NCBI RefSeq assembly: GCF_018070465.1
Contig: NZ_JAGPXT010000007.1
Coordinates: 1-64,000 of the forward strand
Direction: 5' to 3'
DNA length: 64,000 nt
Origin: Micromonospora sp. C95
GTDB taxonomy: Bacteria; Actinomycetota; Actinomycetes; Mycobacteriales; Micromonosporaceae
Part shown: piece by piece, positions 8,256 to 17,297 of the stretch
How positions within the stretch are numbered: position 1 is the first letter of the stretch
Layout of the letters: each line of letters starts with the position of its first letter
Made by a program: the position numbers and the translations under genes
Notes under the pieces: model-generated
Told to the model about the DNA's origin: nothing
The model's database searches: none
Seen by the model: only the letters and a program-made list of their open reading frames with translations

Positions 8256-9242
8256 TCATTGCCCTTGCGAGACATCGGGCGTCGTGGCCAGCAGCAGCGC
8301 CGCCCCGGCCGCGAAGACGGCCGCGCCGAGATAGACCGAGCCCGGCGACGCGTACGTCAGCGACCAGCCGAACGCCACTCCGGCCGTGATCGGCACGATG
8401 GTTTCCGCCACGGCACCGATGCCGGTCAGCGCGCCCTGCACAGTGCCCTGTTCCTCGGCCCGAACGGCACGGGCGATCCATGACTGTGCGGCGGCACCGG
8501 CGAGCGAGCCGAGCACGCCGACCGCGCACAGGAGATAGAGCAGCCACGGCACCGACACGAACGCCGTACCGCAGAGCGAGGCGAGACCGAGGAGGCTACC
8601 GAGCACCGGTCGGCGCAGGACGGCGGCGATTGCACCGATCGGATTCGCCAGCCGCAGGGTCAACGGGGTGCTCGGGTCACCGGGACGCGACTCCGGGAGA
8701 ACGAACCAGCCGTACGCGGCGTTCGCGAAGCACAGTAAGGCGGCGACGACGAACGGCAGGCGTACGTCGACGGTGCCGAGCAGGCCACCGAGGACCGGAC
8801 CGGCGACGAAGCCGAGCCCGAACGCGGCGCCCACCAACCCGTACGCCTGGGCCCGCGCCCCGGGTTCCGTGACGTCGGCGATGTAGGCGTTTACCACGGT
8901 GTACGTCGCCGCGCAGGCACCAGCGGCAGCGTGGAACACCAGCAGGGTCCACGGGCTCGGCGATGCCGCGTGGGCCAACCAGTCGACGCCGAGGCAGGTC
9001 AACGACGCGAGCAGGACCGGACGGCGGCCGTGGCGGTCGGACAGCCGCCCCAGCAGCGGCGAGACCACGAACTGGAGCAGCCCGTAGACCGAGCCGAGCA
9101 GGCCGGACCAGAAGACGGCGGCGGCGGCGTCCTCGGTCACCGAGGTCATCAGGGCCGGCACGATCGGCACGATCAGGCCGAGCCCGAGCATGTCCAGGAA
9201 GACGGTGCCGAGGAGAACGGTGAGGGCGGGCGCCCGACGCAT
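8256..9242 (-). CDS. Tet/TCR-type MFS exporter, apparently shortened internally
   Basis: A 328-aa polytopic protein starting MRRAPALTVLLGTVFLDMLG. It has the TetA-family signatures GLGLIVPIVPAL and the loop 2-3 motif GRLSDRHGRRPVLL. Family members have 12 helices and about 400 residues. Here the TetA-like sequence runs normally to helix 7 (AFVSVPWLLY) and then jumps to the segment normally found around helix 10 (GVLGSLAGAAAQSWIARAV). About 70-75 residues seem to be missing in frame near base 8540. The protein may be non-functional or an unusual 9-10-helix form. An intact relative would export tetracycline-like or other drugs. Confidence 0.8.
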   Translation of the reverse strand: MRRAPALTVLLGTVFLDMLGLGLIVPIVPALMTSVTEDAAAAVFWSGLLGSVYGLLQFVVSPLLGRLSDRHGRRPVLLASLTCLGVDWLAHAASPSPWTLLVFHAAAGACAATYTVVNAYIADVTEPGARAQAYGLVGAAFGLGFVAGPVLGGLLGTVDVRLPFVVAALLCFANAAYGWFVLPESRPGDPSTPLTLRLANPIGAIAAVLRRPVLGSLLGLASLCGTAFVSVPWLLYLLCAVGVLGSLAGAAAQSWIARAVRAEEQGTVQGALTGIGAVAETIVPITAGVAFGWSLTYASPGSVYLGAAVFAAGAALLLATTPDVSQGQ

Positions 9243-9318
9243 TGCGGCTCCTGAGTGTCGAGAGGGCAGGGCCCCCCCTCGCGACTCACGGTCCGCCGAA
9301 GGTACGGAGGATCAGAAT

Positions 9319-9501
9319 ATGTGTGCTGTCAAACCGTCGTTCGCCATGATCGACTCCGGTATACCCGTCCCACTGCCGCACGACCGGGGCTGGATCGACT
9401 GGTTCGGCGGGCACCGGCACCGGCAGGTACTGCCACTCCGCCCGCTGGCGGACGGCCGGCGCCCGCCCCCCGACGGGCGCCGACCGTACCTCAGCCCTTG
9501 A
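9319..9501 (+). CDS. possible 60-aa hypothetical protein
   Basis: An ATG at 9319 is preceded by GGAGG (9306-9310) at good spacing and opens a 60-codon frame with mostly G/C third positions, containing IPVPLPHDRGWIDWFGG and an Arg/Pro-rich end. It overlaps the 3' end of the opposite-strand RNA ligase gene by 11 nt and includes that gene's likely terminator hairpin, which may account for the Arg/Pro-rich tail. I recognise no family. The only real support is the ribosome site. Confidence 0.3.
   Translation: MCAVKPSFAMIDSGIPVPLPHDRGWIDWFGGHRHRQVLPLRPLADGRRPPPDGRRPYLSP
9457..9482 (-). terminator. hairpin downstream of rtcB
   Basis: Perfect 9-bp arms (CGGCGCCCG at 9457-9465 and CGGGCGCCG at 9474-9482) around an 8-nt loop, lying 8 bp beyond the RNA ligase stop on its own strand. 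There is no T-tract, as is usual for high-GC actinobacterial terminators. Confidence 0.5.
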
Positions 9502-10690
9502 CGCAGATCACCTGCTTGAGATGGGCGACCACCTCGACCAGGTCCTCCTGCTGCGCCATCACCTCGTTGATGTCCTTGTACGCGCCGGGGATCTCGTCGA
9601 CCACCCCGGCGTCCTTGCGGCACTCCACTCCCGACGTCTGCGCCGCCAGGTCCGCGGTGCTGTACGTCCGCTTCGCCTGTGCTCGGGACATCCGCCGGCC
9701 CGCCCCGTGCGAGGCCGAACGGTAGCTCCAGTCGTTGCCCGAGCCACGGACGATGTACGAGCCGGTGCCCATCGAACCGGGGATGATGCCCAGGTCACCG
9801 AGGCCGGCCCGGATGGCACCCTTGCGCGTCACCAACACGTCCACCCCCTCGTAGCTCTCCTCCGCCACGTAGTTGTGGTGGCAGCTGATCGGCTCGTCGT
9901 AGCGAACCTGTGTGAACCGGTCCCGGATCAGGTTCATCAGGACGGCGAGCATGACGGCGCGGTTGCGCCGCGCGTACTCCTGCGCCCACCACAGGTCCCG
10001 GCGGTAGGCGTCCATCTCGGGCGTGCCGGCGAGGAACACCGCCAGGTCCCGGTCGGGCAGGTCGGCGTTGTGCGGCAGCCGGCGGGCCACCGCGATGTGC
10101 CGCTCGGCCAGTTCCTTGCCGATGTTGCGGGATCCGGAGTGCAGCATCAGCCAGACCCGGCCGGCGTCGGTGCCGCCCTGTTCCAGGCAGACCTCGATGA
10201 AGTGGTTGCCGCCGCCGAGGGTGCCCAACTGCCGCTTCGCCCGCGTCTCCAGTTGCGCCACTCGCCGGTCCAGGTCGGTGAAGCGCCGCCAGAAGTCGTC
10301 CCAACCGCGCTGTTCCAGCCCCCGCACCCGGCGCGGGTTCACCGGCTCGTCCCGCTGGGCGAAGCCGACCGGGATGGCGGCCTCGACCGCCCGGCGCAGC
10401 CCGGCGAGGTCGTCGGGCAGGTCGTCGGCGGTCAGTGAGGTACGCACCGCCGACATGCCGCAGCCGATGTCGACCCCGACGGCCGCCGGTGAGACCGCCT
10501 GCCGCATCGCGATCACCGACCCGACGGTCGCACCCTTGCCGAAGTGCACGTCCGGCATGACCGCGACGCCGTGCACCCACGGCAGCGCGCCGATGTTGCG
10601 CAGCTGCTTTGCGGCCTGCGGCTCGATGCCGTACGGGTCGGTCCACACCCGCACCGGCGCCCGCGTCCCCGCGAGCAGCCTGAAGCCCAT
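9491..10690 (-). CDS. rtcB: RtcB-type RNA-splicing ligase
   Basis: A 399-aa GTP- and Mn2+-dependent RNA ligase that joins 2',3'-cyclic phosphate or 3'-phosphate ends to 5'-OH ends. Family marks are ALPWVHGVAVMPDVHFGKGA, VGVDIGCGMSAVRT (metal-binding Cys), GTLGGGNHFIEV, LMLHSGSRNIGKELA, and near the C-terminus YRSASHGAGRRMSR, with the His that is guanylylated in characterised RtcB. Length is slightly short of E. coli RtcB (about 408), so it is complete. The ATG at 10690 is chosen because AGGAGA precedes it. No RtcA or RtcR is adjacent, so this is a stand-alone repair ligase. Confidence 0.93.
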   Translation of the reverse strand: MGFRLLAGTRAPVRVWTDPYGIEPQAAKQLRNIGALPWVHGVAVMPDVHFGKGATVGSVIAMRQAVSPAAVGVDIGCGMSAVRTSLTADDLPDDLAGLRRAVEAAIPVGFAQRDEPVNPRRVRGLEQRGWDDFWRRFTDLDRRVAQLETRAKRQLGTLGGGNHFIEVCLEQGGTDAGRVWLMLHSGSRNIGKELAERHIAVARRLPHNADLPDRDLAVFLAGTPEMDAYRRDLWWAQEYARRNRAVMLAVLMNLIRDRFTQVRYDEPISCHHNYVAEESYEGVDVLVTRKGAIRAGLGDLGIIPGSMGTGSYIVRGSGNDWSYRSASHGAGRRMSRAQAKRTYSTADLAAQTSGVECRKDAGVVDEIPGAYKDINEVMAQQEDLVEVVAHLKQVICVKG

Positions 10691-11053
10691 GGTGATGTTC
10701 TCCTGGTTCTGCGACGAAGCCCGCCGATCATGCACTTATGGTCGCTGAAATGCAGCTTTCGTCCCGATATGTTGGGACGAAAACTGCATGATCCACGACC
10801 GCTGGTGAGGGCGGGCCTGCCCTGCGGCGACGTACCGATCGCCGCAGTTACCTGCCGGTCGTCGGAGGGGCGAGTCTGCCGGCTGGCGCGACGGCCAGAC
10901 ACCACAAGCGGCCACCCGCCTGGCTGCGGTCGAGTTCTCGCACGGCAAACTCCTCTCCGGCTCATGTCATGATCGACCTGATGCCGGAAAGGCTAGGGAG
11001 GATCCGCCGCGCCCGCAATGGATATTGACCGGACGACGCCGTCGAGGGCCCGG
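10691..11053. other. non-coding stretch between rtcB and the mrp operon
   Basis: No convincing gene here: frames are short and have no ribosome sites. It contains the 5' flank of rtcB and a large palindromic repeat (10727-10797, listed separately). The rest, up to the mrpG stop, shows no clear signal. Confidence 0.5.
10727..10797. repeat. intergenic palindrome, GATC-TG-TTTTCG family (copy 1)
   Basis: The core is an inverted repeat with arms TGCAGCTTTCGTCCC (10751-10765) and GGGACGAAAACTGCA (10774-10788), one mismatch, 8-nt loop. An outer GATCATGCA (from about 10728) pairs with TGCATGATC (10785-10793). The outer GATC, TG and TTTTCGT elements recur in palindromes at 20412 and 32409, suggesting a dispersed repeat family and not just a terminator. 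Confidence 0.6.
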
Positions 11054-11431
11054 TCAGGCCGGCGCGGAGTGCTCCCGCTCGTCGGCGGCACGGTCCAGGT
11101 GGGCGGCGAGTTCGTCGGTGACCAGCAGGTCGGTGCGGATGTCCTCGTGCGGGTACGCGGCCCGACCGACCATGTGCGCCGCGACCGGGGCCGTGGCGAG
11201 GGAGAAGGCACCGACCAGCACCAGCGTGGTGATGTCCACCCCGGTACGCAGGCGCAACGCGCAGCCGACCAGCACCAGCAGCAGCCCGAGCACCTGCGGC
11301 TTGGCCGCCGCGTGCATCCGGGTGAGCAGATCGGGGAAGCGCACCAGGGCCACCCCGGCGGCAACGCTCAGCAACGCCCCGGCGATCAGACAGATCGAGG
11401 CCACGACGTCGAACACCACGTCCAGGCTCAC
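11054..11431 (-). CDS. mrpG: Mrp antiporter subunit G
   Basis: A 125-aa membrane protein, last gene of the Mrp/Mnh monovalent cation/H+ antiporter operon. Three hydrophobic helices (FDVVASICLIAGALLSVAAG; PQVLGLLLVLVGCALRL; TLVLVGAFSLATAPVAAH) match the MnhG/PhaG family, and ARVRFPDLLTRMHAAAKPQ-like loop residues (VRFPDLLTRMHAA) are diagnostic. A charged tail of about 30 residues extends into the cytoplasm. Its GTG start overlaps the mrpF stop by 4 nt. Confidence 0.92.
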   Translation of the reverse strand: MSLDVVFDVVASICLIAGALLSVAAGVALVRFPDLLTRMHAAAKPQVLGLLLVLVGCALRLRTGVDITTLVLVGAFSLATAPVAAHMVGRAAYPHEDIRTDLLVTDELAAHLDRAADEREHSAPA

Positions 11432-11724
11432 GGCTGGCTCCCTTCCGACGTGGTGGACGTGGACGTGTCGTCGCGTCGAGCGGCGAACCGGGCGACGCTC
11501 ACCGAGCCGACGAACCCGAGCACCGCGAGGACGACAAGCACCGGCAGCGCGGTGGCGTCCCGGCTGTAGGCGGCCTCCGTGGCGATCGCCGCGACGATGA
11601 CGGCCAGCAGCACGTCGGTGGCCACGGCCCGGTCGAGGATCGACGGCCCGCGGATGATCCTGGCGAGGGTGAGCCCGCCGGCCACGGCGAGCAGCACGGT
11701 GACGATCACGGCGACCGCGGTCAT
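11428..11724 (-). CDS. mrpF: Mrp antiporter subunit F
   Basis: A 98-aa protein with three membrane helices (TAVAVIVTVLLAVAGGLTLA; DVLLAVIVAAIATEAAY; LPVLVVLAVLGFVGSVSVA). It carries the MnhF/PhaF motif RIIRGPSILDRAVATDVLL between the first two. It is a small structural subunit of the hetero-oligomeric Na+/H+ antiporter. It overlaps mrpE (ATGA) upstream and mrpG (GTGA) downstream, so production is probably coupled to the other subunits. Confidence 0.93.
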   Translation of the reverse strand: MTAVAVIVTVLLAVAGGLTLARIIRGPSILDRAVATDVLLAVIVAAIATEAAYSRDATALPVLVVLAVLGFVGSVSVARFAARRDDTSTSTTSEGSQP

Positions 11725-12329
11725 GCGGGTACCCCTTCCCGGTCAGCCGGATTTTCCCGGATACGGCGCAACTCCTCGGCTGACCCGATGGCCTCGATGA
11801 TGCGGGCCTCGAGTTCCAGCACGCCTCGGCGGAATCGTTCGACCTCGGCCTTGTCGGTCACCCCCAGCACGTGCACGTAGAGCGTGCCGGTCCGCCGGTC
11901 GGCCTCCAGGATCAGGCTGCCCGGCAGCAGCGACAACGCCTCGGCGGTGAGCGTGAGATTGAGGTCGGTGTTGACCCGTAGCCGCGCCGCGATGATCGCA
12001 CTTCGCGGGGGGTGACCGACCCGCATCGCCAGCCAGGCGACCTGCGCGGAGGCCACCACGAGATCGCGCAGGAAGTGCAACCAGAAGCGGAGCATCGGCA
12101 GCGGGTGGATGCGGCCGGCGAAGGTCACCGGCGGCAGCGGGAAGACGGCCAGCAGGACGACGGCCACCACCAGTCCACCGATGATGTTGGCCCAGGAGAG
12201 GGTGCCCCAGAGCAGCACCCAGACGGCGACCAACGCGGTCACCGCGATCGCCTGGTTGCGTCGTCGGGCCGTGCGGCTCAACGGCGGATGTGCTCGGTCG
12301 GTCGGCTCCGTCGACGGATCGGAGCTCAC
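11721..12329 (-). CDS. mrpE: Mrp antiporter subunit E
   Basis: A 202-aa protein of the MnhE/PhaE family. A variable N-terminal tail (about 35 residues) leads to helices WVLLWGTLSWANIIGGLVVA and VVLLAVFPLPPVTF, then LRDLVVASAQVAWLA. The soluble C-terminal region has the family pattern TALSLLPGSLILEADRRTG followed by LYVHVLG. The true start is GTG at 12329: it overlaps the mrpD stop (GTGA) and is preceded by GGAGGTG. A longer open frame upstream lies inside mrpD and is not coding. Confidence 0.91.
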   Translation of the reverse strand: MSSDPSTEPTDRAHPPLSRTARRRNQAIAVTALVAVWVLLWGTLSWANIIGGLVVAVVLLAVFPLPPVTFAGRIHPLPMLRFWLHFLRDLVVASAQVAWLAMRVGHPPRSAIIAARLRVNTDLNLTLTAEALSLLPGSLILEADRRTGTLYVHVLGVTDKAEVERFRRGVLELEARIIEAIGSAEELRRIRENPADREGVPA

Positions 12330-13900
12330 GGCGCACCTCCGGGGAAGACGGCATCGACGTAGGGTGTCCGGCGCAGCAGGTCGTCGGCGGCGTCGGTGCT
12401 GAGGTCGAACAACGGGCCGGCGACCGCGGTCAACGCCAGTCCGAGCACCACGAGCGCGAGCGTCGGCGCGATCATCAGGCCGGGCAGCACCGCACCCGTC
12501 CGCCCGCCACCTCCCCGGTCGGGCTGCACCGCGCCCTCGGTACGAGCGGCCTGTGCCGCGTCGTCGTCGGCCGGCATGTCCGCGTGCGGCGTCCGCCAGA
12601 AGGCCAGGTTCCACACCCGGGCGATGGCGTAGAGGGTGAGCAGGCTGGTGACCAGTCCGCCGGCCACCAGGATCCAGGCCAGCACACCGCCATCGTCCAC
12701 AGCGGCCTGGATCAGGCCGAGCTTGCCGAGGAACCCGGAGAACGGCGGGATGCCGGCGAGGTTCAGCGCGGGTACGAAGAACAGCACGGCAAGCAGCGGA
12801 GACAGCCGCGCCAACCCGCCGAGCCGGTCCAGGGCGGTGCTGCCGCCCCGGCGTTCGACCAGGCCGGCGGCGAGGAAGAGGGTGGTCTGGATGGTGATGT
12901 GGTGCACCACGTAGAAGATCGCCGCGGACAGGCCGAGCGACGAGGTGAGACCCACCCCGAAGAGCATGTAGCCGATGTGGCTGATCAGCGTGAACGACAG
13001 CAACCGCTTGATGTCCGACTGGGCGACCGCGCCGAGGATGCCTACCACCATGGTCAGCACCGCCGTCACCAGCAGCAGCGTGGCCGTGCGTCCACCGGGG
13101 AACAGCAACGTCTCGGTACGGATGATCGCGTACACGCCGACCTTGGTGAGCAGGCCGGCGAAGACCGCGGTGACCGGGGCCGGTGCCGTGGGATAGCTGT
13201 CCGGCAGCCAGGCCGACAGCGGGAAGACCGCCGCCTTGATGCCGAAGGCCAGCAGCAGCATGCCCTGCAACACCAGGCGCAGGTCGTCCGGCAGGGTGTC
13301 CAGCCTTTCGACGAGTTGGGCGAGGTTGAGCGTGCCGGTCGAGGCGTAGACCAGACCGATCGCGATCAGGAAGATCACCGAGGAGAGCAGGCTCACCACC
13401 ACGTAGGTGGTGCCGGCGCGGATCCGGTTCTCCGTGCTGCCCAGGGTCAGCAGGACGTAGCTGGCGACCAGCAGGATCTCGAAACCGACGTAGAGGTTGA
13501 ACAGGTCACCGGAGAGGAACGCGTTGCAGACACCGGCGGTCAGCACCAGGTAGGTCGGGTGGTAGACGGACAGCGGGGTCTCCTCGTGGCCGTCGGCCAT
13601 GCCCTGCCCGATCGAGTAGACGAGCACGCAGAGCGTCACCGCCGCCGAGACCACGAGCATCAGTGCGGCCAGCTGGTCGGCGACCAGCACGATGCCCAGC
13701 GGGGCGACCCAGCCGCCGACCTCCACCACCAGCGGGCCGTGCAGGCTGGACTGCACCAGCAGCGTCGCGGACACCGCCACGGTGGCGGTGAGCACGGTGA
13801 GGCTTACCCACCGCTGGGCGTGCGGCCGGCCGAGCAGCAGCAGCGTCACTGCCGCGCCGAGCAGCGGCATCACCACCGGCAGCGCAACGAGGTACGTCAT
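12326..13900 (-). CDS. mrpD: Mrp antiporter subunit D
   Basis: A 524-aa proton-pumping-type membrane subunit, homologous to respiratory complex I NuoM/N and about the usual length of MrpD. The Proton_antipo_M domain is seen in DLFNLYVGFEILLVASYVLL, the conserved charged helix, and in GIKAAVFPLSAWLPDSYPTA and QSDIKRLLSFTLISHIGYML. About 13-14 helices are expected. The C-terminal 50 residues are hydrophilic. It overlaps mrpC and mrpE by 4 nt at each end. Confidence 0.94.
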   Translation of the reverse strand: MTYLVALPVVMPLLGAAVTLLLLGRPHAQRWVSLTVLTATVAVSATLLVQSSLHGPLVVEVGGWVAPLGIVLVADQLAALMLVVSAAVTLCVLVYSIGQGMADGHEETPLSVYHPTYLVLTAGVCNAFLSGDLFNLYVGFEILLVASYVLLTLGSTENRIRAGTTYVVVSLLSSVIFLIAIGLVYASTGTLNLAQLVERLDTLPDDLRLVLQGMLLLAFGIKAAVFPLSAWLPDSYPTAPAPVTAVFAGLLTKVGVYAIIRTETLLFPGGRTATLLLVTAVLTMVVGILGAVAQSDIKRLLSFTLISHIGYMLFGVGLTSSLGLSAAIFYVVHHITIQTTLFLAAGLVERRGGSTALDRLGGLARLSPLLAVLFFVPALNLAGIPPFSGFLGKLGLIQAAVDDGGVLAWILVAGGLVTSLLTLYAIARVWNLAFWRTPHADMPADDDAAQAARTEGAVQPDRGGGGRTGAVLPGLMIAPTLALVVLGLALTAVAGPLFDLSTDAADDLLRRTPYVDAVFPGGAP

Positions 13901-14370
13901 CCGGGCCGACCTGCCTCCACCACGTCGGCGCCCGGTCGAGCACCGCCGACCGGCCCGTCGTCGTCACCGTCGCCGGTGCCGCCCTCGGTGTCGGCGGTGC
14001 CCGGACCCTCGTCGCGGATCGCGAGGTCCATGATCCGGCGGTCCTCGACGTCGTCCTGCACCTCGTCGTGCCCGTTGAGATGCCAACTGCGGTACGCCAG
14101 GGCGAGCAGGAACGCCGTCATGCCGAGGGTGATGACGATGGCGGTGAGGATCATCGCCTGGGGCAGTGGATCACTCATCTGCTCCGGATCGGTGGTGCCG
14201 ACGATCGGCGCGCCACCGGCCCGCCCGCCGGTCAGCAGCAGCAGGTTTGCCCCGTTGCCCAGCAGGATGACCCCCATCAGCACCCGGGTGAGGCTGCGTT
14301 CCAGCAGCAGCGTCACGCCGGCGGCGACGAGCACGCCGACCACGATCACGTAGGTGAGATTGGGGGTCAC
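13897..14370 (-). CDS. mrpC: Mrp antiporter subunit C
   Basis: A 157-aa NuoK-like subunit. It has three helices, with the family motif LTRVLMGVILLGNGANLLLL in the second and DPLPQAMILTAIVITLGMTA in the third. The hydrophilic C-terminal tail (about 45 residues, acidic and Gly-rich) is longer than in many MrpC proteins. Its GTG start overlaps the mrpA stop and its stop overlaps the mrpD ATG. Confidence 0.93.
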   Translation of the reverse strand: MTPNLTYVIVVGVLVAAGVTLLLERSLTRVLMGVILLGNGANLLLLTGGRAGGAPIVGTTDPEQMSDPLPQAMILTAIVITLGMTAFLLALAYRSWHLNGHDEVQDDVEDRRIMDLAIRDEGPGTADTEGGTGDGDDDGPVGGARPGADVVEAGRPG

Positions 14371-17192
14371 ACCAGCTCCCTTTCCCGGGTCTCGGCGTCC
14401 TCGGTCTCGCTCTGTCGGTCCATCTCCGCGCCGAGACTGCGCAGGATGTCCAGCACCAGACCGACGACGATCAGGTAGACACCGACGTCGAAGAAGACCG
14501 ACGTGACGAAGTGGACGTGCCCCAGCACCGGCAGGTGGAGGTCGAGGACCGCGCTCTGCAGGAACTCGCCGCCGAGCAGCATCGCGCCGACCCCGGTGCC
14601 GACGGCGACGAACAGCCCGGCACCGAGCACCACACCGGCATCGACGGGCGCCGCGCCGTTGAGTTCGGTACGCCCGCCGGCCAGGTAGCGCACGGCCAGC
14701 GCGAGGCCGGCGACCAGGCCGGCGGCGAAGCCGCCGCCCGGGGCGTTGTGACCGCTGAACAGCAGGTAGATGGAGAAGAGCACGATGGCGTGGAACAGCA
14801 GCCGGGTCACCACCTGAAGGACCACCGACTGGGCCCGGGTGGTGGCGCCGGTGGTCAGCCAGCGGGGCCGGGTGGACTCGGCCCGGCCGCCGCCGGGAAT
14901 GTCGGCCCGCCGATGCAGGTCACCCGACCGCCGGAAGATCAGGCTGGCCACGCCGGTGGCGGCCACCACCAGCACGGCGATCTCACCCATCGTGTCCCAT
15001 GCCCGGATGTCGACCAGGGCCACGTTCACGATGTTCTTGCCACCGCCGTACGACACCGCCTCGTCGGGGAACCCGACGGAGACCGGGATGGCCTGGCGGG
15101 AGCCCGCGGCGACGTACGCCATGCCGGCGGTGACCGCGCCCACGGCGACGCCGATCGCCACCCGACCGCGCCGGCTGGACCGGATCGGCCGCTCCGAGAA
15201 CCTCACCGGCAGGCGGCGAAGCACCAGCACGAACATGACGATGGTGACGGTCTCCACCAGGAACTGGGTGAGCGCCAGGTCGGGCGCGCCGTGCAGGATG
15301 AACAGCAGCGCGGTGCCGTAACCGGCGACGCCGACCAGGATCATCGCGGTGAGGCGGCGCCGGGCCCGAGCCGCCAGCACCGCCGACACGATCACCACGG
15401 CGGCGGCAACCCCCTGGAGCGGGGTGTCCCAGACGTGGAACCGCTGCGGCCAGGGCGCACCGATCAGCAGCGCCCCGCCGGGCAGCAGCACCAGCACCAC
15501 CAGGATGACGCCGAGGTAGAACGGCAACGATCCACGCTGGGTGGCGCCGGTCAGCTCCACCGCCAACCGGTCGACGGCACCGACGACCCGGGTGTAGCCG
15601 GTCGCGCTGTCGAAGGGCAGCCGCAGCGTGGCAGACACCCGTTCGCGGCGACGCAACAGGTGGAACAGCCCGGCGCCGCCGGCCACCGCCAGCACCGACA
15701 ACCCCAGCGCCGGAGTGAGCCCGTGCCAGAGCGCCAGGTGGTAGCCCGGCGCGGCGCCGGGAAACCGGTCGGCGTACGGGGCGAGCAGCCGGTCCACCGC
15801 CGGGGCGAGCAGTCCGGCCGCGACCCCGGCGACGGCCAGCGCCGCCGCCGGGGTGAGGAACGGCCAGGACACGGGCGCCACCTCGGCGGGCGCGACGTCC
15901 GGCTTGCGGGCGAAGGCTCCCCAGAGGAACCGCAGGGTGTACGCGACGGTCAGCGCCGAGCCGAGCACCACACCGGCCAGGACCAGCAGGTCGGGCCCGC
16001 CGCCGTGCAGCAGCGCGTCGACGGCGGCTTCCTTCGCGACGAACCCGGCCATCGGCGGCAGGCCGGCCATCGACGCCGCCGCGAGCCCGGCCACCACGGC
16101 GAGCGCCGGTGCCCGCCGAGCCAACCCGCTGAGTTGGCGCAGGTCCCGAGTGCCGGTGGCGTGATCGATGACCCCGACGGTGAGGAAGAGGGTGGCCTTG
16201 AACAGGGCGTGTGCGAGCACCATCGCCGCGCCGGCCAAGGCGGTGTCGCGGGTGCCGGCACCGAGGATCACCATCAGCAGGCCGAGTTGGCTGACCGTGC
16301 CGTAGGCCAGCAGCAGCTTGAGGTCGGTCTGGCGCAACGCCGTCCAGCCGCCGAGGAACATGGTGATCAGACCGGCGGTCAGCAACACCGGCCGCCACGG
16401 GGTGACCTCGGCGAGCACCGGCCCCAACAGGGCGACCAGGAACACGCCGCCTTTCACCATGGCGGCGGCATGCAGGTACGCGCTGACCGGCGTCGGTGCC
16501 GCCATCGCACCCGGCAGCCAGAAGCTGAACGGAAAGATCGCCGACTTGCTGAGCGCGCCGAGCAGGATCAGCACCACGGCGACGGTGAGGTAGCCACCGC
16601 CGGGCAGGTTCCCGGCTATCTCGGACCAACGGAAGCTGCCGGCGTGCCGGCCGAGCATGACGAACCCGGCGAGCATCGCCAGGCCGCCCAGCGTGGTCAC
16701 CAGCAGGGCCTGCATGGCGGCCCGCCGGCTGGCCCGTTTCGCCGGGTCGCTGCCGATCAGCAGATAGGAGAAGACGGTGGTCAGTTCCCAGAACACGTAC
16801 AGCAGCAGCAGGTCGTCGGCGACCACCAGGCCGAGCATCGCACCGGCGAAGGCGACGAAGACGGCGGCGAAGCGGCCGAGGCCGGGATCGTCGGTGCGGA
16901 AGTAGCGGGCGCTGTAGGCCAGCACCAGCGCGCCGACCCCACCGACCAGGACCACCATCAGCCAGGACAGCGTGCCCATCCGGAAGGCGAGTTCCAGCCC
17001 GAGTTGCGGCACCCACGGCACCGTCTCGACCACCGGCGCGCCGTCGCGTACGCCGGTGGTGTGGCTGAGCGCCCAGATCAGCGTCGCGCCCGGTGCCAGC
17101 GCCACCGGATAGAGGGCGTTGCGCCCCCAGAGTCGCACCAGCGCCGGGGCGATCACGGCTGTCAGCGCATGGACCGCCACCAGTGCCAGCAC
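14367..17192 (-). CDS. mrpA: Mrp antiporter subunit A with fused subunit B region
   Basis: A 941-aa first subunit of the Mrp Na+/H+ antiporter. It is NuoL-like for most of its length (DDLLLLYVFWELTTVFSYLL; SAIFPFSFWLPGAMAAPTPV; LKLLLAYGTVSQLGLL). A DUF4040/MbhD-like part follows (DLALTQFLVETVTIVMFVLV). The end is an MrpB-like region (GHNAPGGGFAAGLVAGLALA; FDVGVYLIVVGLVLDIL). The operon therefore has six genes, A(B)-C-D-E-F-G, with no separate mrpB. GTG start with GGAGGG just upstream. Role: sodium/proton exchange for pH and salt homeostasis. Confidence 0.94.
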   Translation of the reverse strand: MLALVAVHALTAVIAPALVRLWGRNALYPVALAPGATLIWALSHTTGVRDGAPVVETVPWVPQLGLELAFRMGTLSWLMVVLVGGVGALVLAYSARYFRTDDPGLGRFAAVFVAFAGAMLGLVVADDLLLLYVFWELTTVFSYLLIGSDPAKRASRRAAMQALLVTTLGGLAMLAGFVMLGRHAGSFRWSEIAGNLPGGGYLTVAVVLILLGALSKSAIFPFSFWLPGAMAAPTPVSAYLHAAAMVKGGVFLVALLGPVLAEVTPWRPVLLTAGLITMFLGGWTALRQTDLKLLLAYGTVSQLGLLMVILGAGTRDTALAGAAMVLAHALFKATLFLTVGVIDHATGTRDLRQLSGLARRAPALAVVAGLAAASMAGLPPMAGFVAKEAAVDALLHGGGPDLLVLAGVVLGSALTVAYTLRFLWGAFARKPDVAPAEVAPVSWPFLTPAAALAVAGVAAGLLAPAVDRLLAPYADRFPGAAPGYHLALWHGLTPALGLSVLAVAGGAGLFHLLRRRERVSATLRLPFDSATGYTRVVGAVDRLAVELTGATQRGSLPFYLGVILVVLVLLPGGALLIGAPWPQRFHVWDTPLQGVAAAVVIVSAVLAARARRRLTAMILVGVAGYGTALLFILHGAPDLALTQFLVETVTIVMFVLVLRRLPVRFSERPIRSSRRGRVAIGVAVGAVTAGMAYVAAGSRQAIPVSVGFPDEAVSYGGGKNIVNVALVDIRAWDTMGEIAVLVVAATGVASLIFRRSGDLHRRADIPGGGRAESTRPRWLTTGATTRAQSVVLQVVTRLLFHAIVLFSIYLLFSGHNAPGGGFAAGLVAGLALAVRYLAGGRTELNGAAPVDAGVVLGAGLFVAVGTGVGAMLLGGEFLQSAVLDLHLPVLGHVHFVTSVFFDVGVYLIVVGLVLDILRSLGAEMDRQSETEDAETRERELV

Positions 17193-17297
17193 GCACCCTC
17201 CCCAGAGATCATCAGCCGGTGTAACGACCCTATCCGGTGACGCCCGTTATCCGCTCGGGTCGTGATCCTGGTCAACGGCGCACGCGCCTGGTTGGTG

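Noticed and set aside
12290..14353. A 687-codon open frame on the forward strand
   Set aside because: Antisense to mrpD and mrpC, same shadow composition.
14511..17240. A 909-codon open frame on the forward strand
   Set aside because: Antisense to mrpA; composition is Gln/His/Arg/Gly-rich with no recognisable domain, while mrpA is unmistakable.
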